A stretch of 64,000 nt of DNA from Mytilus trossulus (Eukaryota > Mollusca > Bivalvia > Mytilida > Mytilidae): contig NC_086373.1 in the NCBI RefSeq assembly GCF_036588685.1, positions 54,319,164-54,383,163 on the forward strand, given 5' to 3'. Below are positions 10,832 through 23,400 of this stretch, piece by piece; position 1 is the first letter of the stretch; every line of letters begins with the position of its first letter. The notes under the pieces are model-generated. The model was not told the DNA's origin, made no database searches, and saw only the letters and a program-made list of their open reading frames with translations. The position numbers and the translations under genes are program-made.

Positions 10832-11036
10832 TGTAACGATATCGCCTCGTCTTAATAATATAAGTGTTGGGGTTGCGACTAGCTCATGAACAAAACACAT
10901 CTTACGTCAACGACATTTAATAAAAGAGAGAGAGTAAAACAAAAAGGCGTTTCCGGACATCACTTGTACAATTCCGTAAAACATATAAAACTGAATTACA
11001 CATATATAAAACATATATATATCTAAATATATAACA
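10832..11036 (-). repeat. 5' LTR of the retrotransposon
   Basis: This is the 5' LTR in element orientation and carries the element's promoter. It is 205 bp, TG...CA, and matches the LTR at 2466-2670 without a difference. Its 5' part (high coordinates) is rich in TATATA runs, which could supply a TATA box. No individual promoter element is asserted. Confidence 0.95.
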
Positions 11037-11196
11037 CATGAAGTTGAAGTGTTTTTAAAATAAAGGTCACGCAATCGGTTAATTTTTTGTATCATTTAAT
11101 ATTAGGGACATTCGTCAGTAATCGGATCATGGATTAAACCCTTGATATGTGAAGGTATTGACCATTGATATCAACAGCTTTCAGACGCAGAAATTA

Positions 11197-11418
11197 ATGT
11201 ACAGGCAATACAAAAAAGAATTAGAAAAACAGAGGGGTCTTCAATGTGACACGCCCACTTTTAGGGAAACGGAAGTTGACATTTTACTTCCTGTAGCAGA
11301 CGAGTATTTTGGAAAAATGGCAGTCCAAGGGAAAGTTGATATGCTTTCCATCCTGAGGGATGAATTAGCCTATGAGGGTGGAGCAGCATCTCATGTTTTT
11401 GTTGTTTTAGGTGCATCA
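11197..11418 (+). CDS. G6PD: G6PD exon 1 (first coding exon, two possible starts)
   Basis: Encodes the N-terminus through the start of the dinucleotide-binding loop (VVLGAS), ending in phase 0 at donor GTAAGT. ATG 11317, in context aaaaATGg, gives the usual G6PD N-terminal length. An earlier in-frame ATG at 11197 would add 40 residues, charged and not typical of the family. An in-frame TGA at 11143-11145 limits extension unless the exon begins at the acceptor-like ctttcag ending at 11184, which would imply an upstream exon beyond the retrotransposon. Confidence 0.88.
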
Positions 11419-14400
11419 GTAAGTACACTTTGTGATTTTAGTCCCTAAAAACGATGACATGGATCTGAAATGTCATTGTTAAAATGCTTTCAGTTTTACT
11501 GCATTTTTTCTTACTCTTCTCTGTTAGTTGTATGTAAGATATTTGAATTTGATCTCCCAGATGCGCTATGCAAGTTAGAAATTAGATCAAATGAAGATAC
11601 ATAAGAATATTCCTGTTTGACAGTCATTGTGCACACTGTTTACCTTTACTGTAATCAGGTAATGACAATGCACATATTATGTACACATACATTTCTATAT
11701 GTTAAAAGTGTTTTTTTCTTGTCCTATATTTTGACACTACTAGTGAGGGCCCTCATGGGGTTTTTGATTATGTGATTACTTGACCGTTTTTTTAATGATT
11801 ATTTGATTATTAAGCCAAATATTTCATGATTATTTGATTACCTAGGACTGTATTTTTTATGATTATTTGATTACTAAAGATAAGCAAATATTTAATGATT
11901 ATGTGATTATATTGGCAAAAAAATGGTGATTATGTGATTACTAGGACCCCCCCATGAGGGGCCTCACTAGTAGTAGCAATAGTACTACAGTACAGTTTTT
12001 AATCAACTTGCAAATATATTCAAATGAGTCAATCTAAAGTTTAATAATAATTCAATATTCTGTATCAAAACAAGTTCCTAACAATTATTATAAATCTTAC
12101 AATCAGTCAAACTTTTGAATGTTTTTTTGTAATGTTAAAAATACCTTGTACATCAGTCATCGATACATGAACAAAGATTTTGATATTCTAAACTGTGATC
12201 TGTATCATGATATATGATGAATAGCACAAAGTCTTATCAATTAATACTTCTTTCTTGTCAAAATTTTAATGCGCATCCAAAAGTGGCAAAATAATCAACT
12301 TAATGATGGTGGCCGTGTAATGGTAGAAGTATAGGGGGTGTCCTTTGGATTCTATTACCCCATCCTTATCATATAAAGGAAAAGAGCTGCTGAAATATAA
12401 AGAGTAGAGAATAATGTGCAAAAAGTATAAAGAATAGAAAAAAATCACATAAAAATATAAAGATTAGAGTAATCATGGTAATGAATGCCAGCCTATGCCA
12501 AACTGTTTTAGGGTTTGTCTGACCAAAAGAGAAATTTTAACTTTTTCTACTATATATTCAACCAAAAAATCTATAAAGTTCTGTCTGACTGATTGAATTT
12601 TTGTCTGATATTTTGACCGTCAGACAGAGTTTGGGATACACTGTGAAGGACCCTTCAAGCTCCTCATGCAAGCAAGAAGCTTTATCATGTTTATAGTACT
12701 TAGCAGCATAAGCAGGGGTTACATATATATCAATTTCTTTGTCACATCATTTAGTTTCAGGATGCAACATGTAACTAAACATGCTAAATATTTAATATTT
12801 GTTTGCAACATACTGGTAATTTGAATATCAATGGTGGTCAGATAATGTGAGAAGATTCCTTTATATTTTGAGGTCACCATGTCAAAGGTCAAGGTCATAG
12901 TTACTTAGATGAGACTACACATGGAATGCAACCTTACTCATATATATATATGATCACATTTAATGTATTATTATAAGCAAATGATAAGGGGGAGATTCCT
13001 ATTGATTTGAGGTCAAAACTGTCAGGGTCACAATTATTTGAAATATATATATATATACATTGTAATTGGCAAACCATATGGTATACAGAATTTTGTGTAG
13101 GTTTCTGGGTGTAAATTTATACAACATACACAATGTGACATGTACACGTTTATTGGATTACAGCTTGACTTGGATATTTGTAGAATTTTCATGTTCAAGC
13201 TTTAAAGACAACTTAGTACTTTTAGATTTTATTTTCACATGAAGGAGTCTTTCCCAGGTATTTCATATATATATGTTAAACATTATAGCAAGATGAATTT
13301 TAAGAGTAGCTGAATCTGTGTGATTCATGTTCTTTATTAGCTTTCACCTTTACTTACTTAGGACATTTCATATTTTCTTTTTTATAAAATACCATACAGG
13401 AACATGATTTTCAAACCTAACTGGAAAAAAACCCATATTAGAACACTTTCAATACTGTAACAATGCATTTCTCCCCTGACAAATTTCACAGGTTACAAAG
13501 GGAACAGAACAGGAAGATAGTTTCACTTCTGTAATAATACTTTATTGATTTTAATAGGGTAACATGTATACATGGAATATAGTTATATAAATAAGCTTAC
13601 CTGAGGCCCATAAATGGGTGGACAAAACTGAGTTAAAAGTACAATGTACATGATGTACTGTAGCGTGTTTATTTACACAAATATATTACTTTAAAATTTA
13701 CTTGAAGTTGAACCTATAAAATTGTATTTCAGACATTGGCTGAGGTAAAAGGTGGCAAATATATATGCAAATTTGTATTTATGAATAAATATTTTTGAAA
13801 AGACAATTAATTAGCATTGTTGACCCCTCCTCCTTTTTGTGCTCTTATATTCATGAGATATTATTCCATGTTTTTTGTTTGGGAGACTCCCTTAAGATGA
13901 AGTATTGCATGCGGACTTACATCTTAAAAAATATATGGTTGTAATTATAGCATATAAATTAAAGCTTACAGTATTTAACTTGGCTGACAGTGACCAGTGT
14001 GGTTTGTGTTGCAGCTGATGAAACTTTATTATGTTTTTTTGGCATCAGAAGATTATCAAGATATAAACAGCTTGCACTGTTATTAGGCAGTTATGGATAA
14101 ATTACAAATGATGATTTATGCTTCCTGATCATCTTTTTTTTAATTGAATAATGAATTCTATGAATAACGTCAGAAACTAAAACATTTGTAAAAAATAAAC
14201 TTATCAACATGATCAATGATCAAATAAAAAGCATTATTTTTTCAAAAAATTTGCCACAAAGTTGCATTTGATATGTATGTACTGTAAACCAACTTATTTT
14301 TGCTGATACTTTATTTTGCGTTTTACCGTTTCTAATGAACTTCGCTGTTATTTAATTTCGCAATTTTCTGATTTATCAGATGCAGTTTAAAAAGAAAACA

Positions 14401-17400
14401 TCCAATTTTTATATATTGAAGTATTTTTTATTAGTGTTTTTTTTTTACTTGTGAAAATAAATTCTCTTGAAAATAAGTTAATTTACAGTACAGAAATTTG
14501 CCTGTTTTGTGTATTTTTATACATGACAAAACAATTGGAAAACAGAACACATTCTTGAAAATTGCCCTTTTTAGCTCACCTGGCCTTAAGGTCATAAAAC
14601 TTTCAAGCAAGATTCTTGTACTCAGACCATGCAGACTGGAGAATCAAGCAATCAAAATACAGGATTTGGTGTTTCGAGTATGATTTTTGTGCTCCAAGCA
14701 CTGAGCAAAGTTTTATGACTTCAACCCTTGGCCCATAGGGCCAATTGAGCTTTTCTCTATCACTCATCGTCGTTAACTTTTACAAAAATCTTCTCCTCTG
14801 AAACTACTGGGCCAATTTAAACCAAACTTGGCCACAATCATCATTAGGGTTTTTATTTAAAAATGTGTCCAGTGACCCAGCCAACCGACCAAGATGGCCG
14901 CCATTTCTAAAAATAGAACATACATGTAGGGTAAAATGCAGTTTTTGGCTCATATCTCTGAAACCAATTAAGCATTTAGAGAAAATCTGATGTGGATAAT
15001 ATTGTTCTTTAGGTCAAGATCTATCTGCCCTGATATATTCAGACCAATCGGGCAACTCTTGTTGGATGCTGCCCCTGAATTGGTAATTTTAGGAAAATTT
15101 TGCAGCTTTTGGTTATTATCTTGAATTTTATTATATAGAGATAAAATGTAAATAGCAATAATGTAGAGCGAAGTAAGAGCTACAAATAAGTCAACCTGAC
15201 CAAAATGGTCAATCGACCCCTTAAGGAGTTATTGTCCTTTATACTTAGAATTATAGTCAATTTTTAACAATTTTCATAAATTTTGTAAATTTTGCTTTTA
15301 AATTTTTACAAAATATTTTACACTGTCACTTCTGGGCCAATTTCATTTCAGATAGACATAATTGTGAGCAGTAAGATTGTTTAATAAAGTTTGGTCTACC
15401 AACATATCATCAACACCAAAACACAATTTTGTCATGAATCCATCTGTGTCCTTTGTTTAATATGCACATAGACCAAGATGAGAGATACAGGCTCTTTAGA
15501 GCCTCTAGTTTTTGTTGTTTGTTGTTTTGATGTTGTTGTCTCATGGACAATTACAATCCCATATCTCCATATAATCCTTATGGTAAAAGTTTTATTTTAA
15601 TCGACTGTTCAAAGTCAGTAAATTATTGGTTTTATATGGTAATGAAGTTTGTAAATGATTAACTAAAGTGTAGAAATATTCAATAATGTCGCAGATATAA
15701 GATGATTAAAACTAAAAGTGAAATCAATAACCAGTTGACAGGGAGAAAAAACACCTCATTTCTTCTTTATTTCCATACAGATGTCCTTAAGGTAATAGAT
15801 TTTTTTCCATGTGGTTAGTCCTACTTTACATACACAATGACACACTTATACTTAGGTACATACTAGGAAGTTAGTAACAGGATGTCATATACAACATAAG
15901 ATCTAAGCATGCATGAAGTTTGATAAGTTATTTCATTACATATGCCTCAGTAGTCTTTAAAAAAGTTGAAAGTAATAAAATATTTAATTTCATGACATCT
16001 TGTTTTGAAATAAAGAAAGGTCAATTAAAGTAGTTTGTTTTAATATTTAACAATCGGAACAACTCGGCCTTTCTGGTTGCACGAAGAAATAAACTATTGT
16101 ACTGCGTAGCGAGAATGACCGAGTAGTTACGATTGAATATTTAAAGGTTTTAGTTGACATACAAGACATAAGTAAATAAAAAATAGATTTCACCTCTTAG
16201 ATATTTGTTCATGGATAAGTATGTGTGTTTTATGACTAATTAGGGCCCAAGAGTTAGAGGTGCCCAACCTACTGTCTGACTGTCTGGATTCGATTACACA
16301 AAAAAACTTAAGACTAAGATTGATCGTAAGGTTTTTTTGTGAAATTGACTCCTGTTGTTTTACCTGTTTTTGCTAGAATCTAAATGAAATTATAACATGT
16401 AAGATAGAGAAAATATGTTTGAAAGGAACGTCAATGCTCTGAATGACAAGATCCATCTACTTTACTATTTCCTCCAAAATTATCAGACAACTCCTTTCCG
16501 GATTTATTGCCAGTTTCATATTTTGTCTTATGATCCAATATATAAATAGATGCCTGTGATGGAGAGAAACTGTAAGCAGCAAGAAGTATGAGTAAGATAA
16601 CAGATATTATCCATTACGATGAAATAAAGGAAATTATATTATAAAAATGAACTTTGGTGTAATATTGGCAAAAAGATATTAAAGTTAACATGAAAATAGT
16701 ATATGAAGCTGTATTACTTTTATTTATTGTAGGGAGATCTTGCAAAGAAGAAAATATACCCAACACTTTGGTAAGTAATTCACAAACCTACCCCTATAGG
16801 GTACACAAAAAAGACATCTTAGTGGCAAGTGCTATTTATAGAGAGCTGTGTCTTAGAAACTTGCCAATAGACCACTTTCGAGTTCATCCGTCACCGGCAA
16901 AAACTCATCAATTATGCACGCCTTTATGACGTCATTTACCAGATAGAGGGGGTCGCCTGTATCCCTGCACTATTTACATTCATCAAGCATCTTAGTGATC
17001 ATCTTTGTGCAGGATAAACTAGAAATAATGGTTGCTCTGTAGGTACTTACTGACAATTCCCTAATGACAGCATTGTTGATTGTCAATTTTAAGAATTCAA
17101 TTTGCCGAATAATTCGTACAATATAGAATTATAGTTTTCCAACCACTCGCTCAACATTAGAAGGGAAGTGACGACGCCCCTAAACACACAAATGACGGTG
17201 ATAAAAGCGCGTATAATTGACGAGTTTTTTCCGGTGGCGGATGAACTCGAAAGTGGTCTATTGAATATCTTCACTTTATATGTACAGAACGGTTGCCTAT
17301 AATTGCTGACATCCACTTTATTTGAACTTTGTGTATATATGTCTCAATTGCAACCACATTTTCTTTTTATAACTAGATTTTTCATGTTTTATTAAATCCT

Positions 17401-20400
17401 ACCTTTTTGTAATTCTGCTTATAGATGCATCATAATGAAAATTGCTTGATTCTAGAGATTTTTTCAATGGCACATGTGACATGTGCATAAAAAATCTATG
17501 GTGACAAATGTGCACAATGAACATGATAAAGCTCCATTATTGTTGAAAAAAAATAGAGTTGATCAAAGTTTTTGGAAAACCTTTGACATTGTCTCAGTGT
17601 TAATTGTTTTGTTTGCAAAGTAATAATAATGTTATTGAAAAAAATAAAATAAAAGATATTTCAAACATTTATGATTTAGCTGTGGTTCATAAAATTAGCT
17701 CAATTTCAAATTTTCGTGACTTTTAAAATTAAAACGAAACATGATAATTTGTAATAAGATAGTGTTTCATTCCATTTTGTAACCCATTGTTTGTTTTTTC
17801 CTTATTATTTTTTTTTAAATAACTTTTCATCGTGGGGAAAAAAATAATCTTTATTGTAAATGTTGAATTGATATGGAAAATTTCTATAAAAAGTTTTATG
17901 CATGCTGTTTTGCTTATAAATATTTCATATAATACAATGTAATGGTTTTTTTTTCAGTGAAATATTTTAAAAGCAAATATGTTTGAATTTGGGTAAAACA
18001 TTTGTATTTAGAAATACAAATGTACATAAATATCTTATAAGACTGGTCCTAATACATTTTCAAGTGTATTAATTGCAGGAGTGATGATATAAACTTGAAA
18101 TAAGAAAAGAAAAAACAATATTTCTGACATTCATTCTTATATAAATTTAAGACAACAGACAAATTGAATGTTTGTAGGTTGCTGTGCAGAGATCAACACA
18201 TTTGTTTGACACACAAATTAATATCATATTGAATATTCCTTTACAGAGTTGTAGAATCTTAAAAATGTATGTAAATAGCAGTTACAAGCTTAAAGTTTTT
18301 TTTTATATGTGACTTTCTACCAAATGCACATTTTAGTTGTATCAAAAAGTAAATAACAAATTTAATGCTTGTAGGTGGCTGTTTAGAGATGGACTGTTAC
18401 CACCAAAGACCTATTTTATTGGTTATTCCAGAAGTAAACTTACTGTGGAAGATATCAAAAAGAAAGCACTGCCATTCATGAAGGTAAACAGAAACACAAG
18501 TGCTACATATATAAATAAAAAAAGCAAAGCAGATGACTAGAATGTTTTTAGGTTCTGTTGCATTGTATGTGCATTTCCAAAGCCCAGAACTTTGTCAGTA
18601 GTTTTTTATGCCCACCTTCTATACCACCTACGATAGTAGAGGGGCATTATGTTTTCTTGTCTGTGCGTCCCTCCGTCTGTCCCTCTTCAGGTTAAAGTTT
18701 TTGGTCAAGGTAGTTTTTGATGAAATAGAAGTCCAATCAGCTTGAAACTTAGTACACATGTGCCCTATGATATGAGCTTTCTAATTGTAATGCCAAATTA
18801 GAGTTTTGACCTCAATTTTATGGTTCACTGAATATAGAAAATGACAGTGCAAATTTCAGGTTAAAGTTTTTGGTCAAGGTAGTTTTTGATGAAGATGAAG
18901 TCCAATCAACTTGAAACTTAGTATACATGTTCCCAATGATATGATCTTTCTAATTTGAATGCCAAATTAGAGTTTTTACCCCAATTTCATGGTCCGCTAA
19001 ACAAAGAAAATGATAGTGCGAGTGGGGCATCCATGTACTATGGACACATTCTTGTTTATTACACATTTAAGGTGCTTGGTGTTGAGAAAACTTCAGTAGT
19101 CTCTCATGGAAATATTTAAGCTTTATGAAAAGACACTTTTAAAATGTCTCTTCTATTCTTGAAGACTGTATGTTGTCTCCTAGATCAGTTTAATGATTTT
19201 TCTTGTGTTGTGATGTTGAGTTAACAGTATCTATCATTGATGTATGTCTACTCAAATATTGAATTTTCAAATATTTTATATTATCCCTATTTTGTGCATT
19301 TTTCCTTTGTCTTTTTTTGTGATAATTATCGCTAGAAACTAAGGAGGCACGTGGCGTTGCTAAGGAATTTGACATAAAATTGACATCATCATCATAGATA
19401 AAATAGCGATAAACAGATGATCGTTGGTCATCTCAACTCAATTGCTTTTCTGGCTTTCGCCGTCCCAGCTCAAAAGAGAAAATCAATCTTGTTGAGGTGA
19501 TCAATAATAATCTATAAATATCTGTGAAAAAGTAATATGCTATAGTTTTGACTTTTGTCATATTTTTTCTCAGAAAGCTCTCCAAATTTAAAGCAACCTT
19601 TATGTGAGTATGCTATAGCTTGTGATGTGTTTTCACAGCCATTGCTCACCAACTTTATGTTTGAAGAATACTTGTAGCTCACTGGTATCATTTGTAAGCA
19701 ATTTCTCACTATTCAGCATGTTATTTCTAACCATTTGATAATTCTTCTCTCAATATACTTTTGTGATTTTATTTATTAGGTTAAAAATGGAGAGGAACAG
19801 AAGGTAGAGCAATTTTTCAAGATCAATGAATACATAGCTGGTAGTTACGACTCTCCTGGTGATTTCTCAAAACTGAACAAAGCCATTGAACAAAAAGGCA
19901 GCTGTAATAGACTGTTTTATCTAGCTCTTCCACCAACTGTGTATGAATCTGTCACCCTCAATCTAAAAGCTACATGTATGTCAAAGAGGTAAGGTTTAAT
20001 CTAGCTCTTCCACCAACTGTGTATGAATCTGTCACCCTTAATCTAAAAGCTACATGTATGTCAAGAAGGTCATGTATGTCAAAGAGGTAAGGTTTTATCT
20101 AGCTCTTCCACCAACTGTGTATGAATCTGTCACCCTCAATCTAAAAGCCACATGTATGTCAAAGAGGTAAGGTTTTATCTAGCTCTTCAACCAACTGTGT
20201 ATGAATCTGTCACCCTCAATCTAAAAGCTACATGTATGTCAAAGAGGTAAGGTTTTATCTAGCTCTTCAACCAACTGTGTATGAATCTGTCACCCTCAAT
20301 CTAAAAGCTACATGAACATGTCAAAGAGGTAAGGTTTTATCTAGCTCTTCAACCAACTGTGTATGAATCTGTCACCCTCAATCTGAAAGCTACATGTATG

Positions 20401-23400
20401 TCAAAGAGGTAAGGCTTTATCTAGCTCTTCAACCAACTGCGTATGAATCTGTCACCCTCAATCTGAAAGCTACATGCATGTCAAAGAGGTGAGTCTCTTC
20501 TGATGTAGATCGATAAATCTGAAAAATTTAATATTGATTGAACTTAATTTCAAAAAGTCTTTCCTGATTTATTTTAATTTTTTCACGGAAAAGTCATTGT
20601 GGAATTTTAATTTTTAATTTACCGTTAACATGAAATTCACGACCTTTTTCAAAATTTCATGAAAGAATGGGTTCATTTTTTGTTGAGCCTGCAGCATTTT
20701 GTTTATTAGTTTCTTCTCTAAAATGGGTTGGGATTTGTTTTTCAGATGATAAGCTTTCAATAATTCCAAATTAAAATTATATGGAACTTCCAGTAAAGGG
20801 TTTTAAAGGATGAGGTATTTGAGTATGCTCACTTAAGGTTCATTAATTTTTCCTTGTTTATTCATCTGAAATCTTAATCTGTCAATGATTTGCACAATAA
20901 TTTATTTCAGTGATAAATGGACAAGAGTGATTGTTGAGAAACCTTTTGGAAAAGATTTAGAATCATCAAACAGATTGTCCAATCATCTGTCAGCATTATT
21001 TAAAGAGGAGGAGCTATACAGGATAGATCATTACCTTGGGAAAGAAATGGTACAGAATCTCATGGTTTTAAGGTATGTAATTTAGATTTTTATACCTAAC
21101 AGCATAGTTTGGTAATTCTGCTAGCTATTAACCCTATTATTCACTGCAGGTGATGCCATTATTTGTATAATAAAACAGCCCTATGAGTCTTGAGATATCC
21201 AAAATTACCAACCCTGCTTAGGCTTATTCCACTTGGGGCTAAATAACCCATAGCAGGGTAGACAATTTTGGATATGATACTCAAACTCCAACTTCCTTAG
21301 TCAAATTTGCTGTTAGTGACAGCCTTTTTCAATTAAACCATTTTAAATATTTCAGGCTTCTCATTTTTAAGCTCACCTGGCCCAAAGGGCCAAGTGAGCT
21401 TTTCTCATCACTTGGCTTCCGTCGTCCGTCGTTAACATTTTACATTTTGAACTTCTTCTAGAGAACCACTGAAAGGAATGAAACCAAACATGGCATGAAT
21501 GTTCCTTATGAGGTGCTGACCAAGTGTTGTTACTTTGTAGCCGATCCATCATTCAAAATGACCGCCAGCGGGGGACTTAGTTTAACATAGGACCCTATGG
21601 GAAATGCATACAAATGACTTCTTTTAGAGAACCACTGAATGGAATGAAACCAAACGTATCATAAATGTTCCTTTCTTAATGAGGTGCTGGCCAAGTGTTG
21701 TTACTTTGTAGCCTAATTTAGTAGAGGGGCATTATGTTTTCTGGTCTGTGGCTCCTTTCGGTCGTCCGTCTGTGCGTCCGTTCAGGTTAAAGTTTTTGAT
21801 CAAGGTCGTTTTTGATGAAGCTGAAGTCCAATCAACTTGAAACTTAGTACATATGTTCCCTATAGTATAATCTTTCTTATTTTAATGCCAAATTAGATTA
21901 TTACCCAATTTCACCGTCCATGGAACATGGAAAAGGATAGTGCGAGTGGGGCATCTGTGTACTTTGGACACATTCTTGTTTTATATGATTTCAAAAACCC
22001 AGGTAGAATCAGGTGAGCGATACAGGCTCTTGAGAGCCTATAGTTTGGGGTTAAGAACATACCTGTTAATACATAAAAATTTCTATTCTAAAAGTGATTG
22101 GTGAATATAAAACTTCATTATACCCCCGTTTTGAAAAAAGGGGGGTATACTGTTTCACCTCTGTCTGTCAGTCCGTCCGTCAATCAATCCCATGAAACTT
22201 TCGTCACATTTTTCTCAGGAACTACACATCCACCCTTTCTGTAATTTGGTATCAACATTTATATATGTCAGCCATACCGTGTGATGCGTTTTCAGATTCA
22301 TCATTCATCGACTTCCAGTTTACCGAACACTTGTATGATTTTACACATGATAGCCAAGTTGAAATTTTTCGTCACATTTTTCTCAGGAACTACAATACAA
22401 GGATTTCTGAAATTTGGTTTCAGGATTTATATAAGTCAGCTATACCGTGTGATGCGTTTTCAGATTCATCACTCGACAACTTCCTGTTTACCGAACACTT
22501 GCATATTTTTACACTATTAATATTATCCACTCGCGGCGGGGGTATCATCAGTGAGCAGTAGCTCCCAGTTTCACTTGTTTAATTTTGCATTGCCTTTTCA
22601 AAATGTAGAGAAAGAATATATGTATAAGTTTGAATATTGTTTTTCTGCCTCATGCATTGAAATATTTGTGATATTTTATATACATAGCTAGTGTTCTTTT
22701 TGCAGATTTGCCAACAGAATTTTTAGTCCTGTCTGGAACAGAGATGGAATAGCTTCTGTTGTTATTAGCTTTAAAGAACCATTTGGTACACAAGGAAGAG
22801 GTGGTTACTTTGATGAGTTTGGAATCATCAGGTATAAAGCCAGTAATTATTAAATGATTATAGTTATCTATGTTAAATCATTAATGAATAAAAAAAGGTT
22901 GCGGGATATTTGATATATATATACAATGAGACAGATCATGACCACAAAAATAAAACAAAAAACAATTGTCCAGATAGCATTGAACGAGGGAAGGGTTTTA
23001 GCTATAGATGTTAATTTGAAATTATTTTTTGTTGTTTTAAGAAGCTTACATAATAGCATCAGATTGTTTTGCCTTCATACATATCAATTTGGATGAGTAA
23101 ATTTTAATTTTGGCATATATTCAGAATTGTTTATGTTTTTGTCAAAGAAAACATGTTATTTTATATATAATGTTAAATTGGAAATATAATCTGTTATTCC
23201 AATAAACATATGTTGATTTGTAAAATGTGTATATATTTAATTTATAAAATTGAGAATGGTGAATGTGTCAAAGAGACAACAACTCGACCATAAAACAAAC
23301 AACAGCAGAAGGTCACTAATAGGACTTCAATGCAGTGAGAAATTCCTGCACACAGAGGCGTCCTTCTATTTTATAGAGATGTTGATTTGTAAAATGTGTT

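Larger units (their letters stand above)
2466..11036 (-). mobile_element. Complete Ty3/gypsy LTR retrotransposon
   Basis: An 8,571-bp element with 205-bp LTRs at 2466-2670 and 10832-11036. By direct comparison the LTRs are identical at every base. They begin TG and end CA and are flanked by the 4-bp duplication CATG (2462-2465 and 11037-11040). Domain order is gag, protease, reverse transcriptase, RNase H, integrase, which defines Ty3/gypsy. Gag and pol are both open with no stop or frameshift apart from the programmed one. Identical LTRs plus intact frames indicate a very recent insertion that may still be active. It ends about 160 bp upstream of the first in-frame ATG of G6PD and is transcribed away from it. 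Confidence 0.96.

Noticed and set aside
11149..11196. G6PD starting at 11149 with GTG
   Set aside because: The codon is GTG directly after ATG TGA in another register. Nuclear genes start at AUG, so 11197 or 11317 is preferred.
19999..20491. Array units as separate 64-nt microexons (acceptor TTTATCTAG, donor GTAAGG)
   Set aside because: The introns between them would be only 16 nt, too short to splice, and 64 nt is not a multiple of three.
22265..22561. 98-codon open frame
   Set aside because: It is the translation of an internal duplication in a TACCCCC-type repeat; no splice or similarity support.
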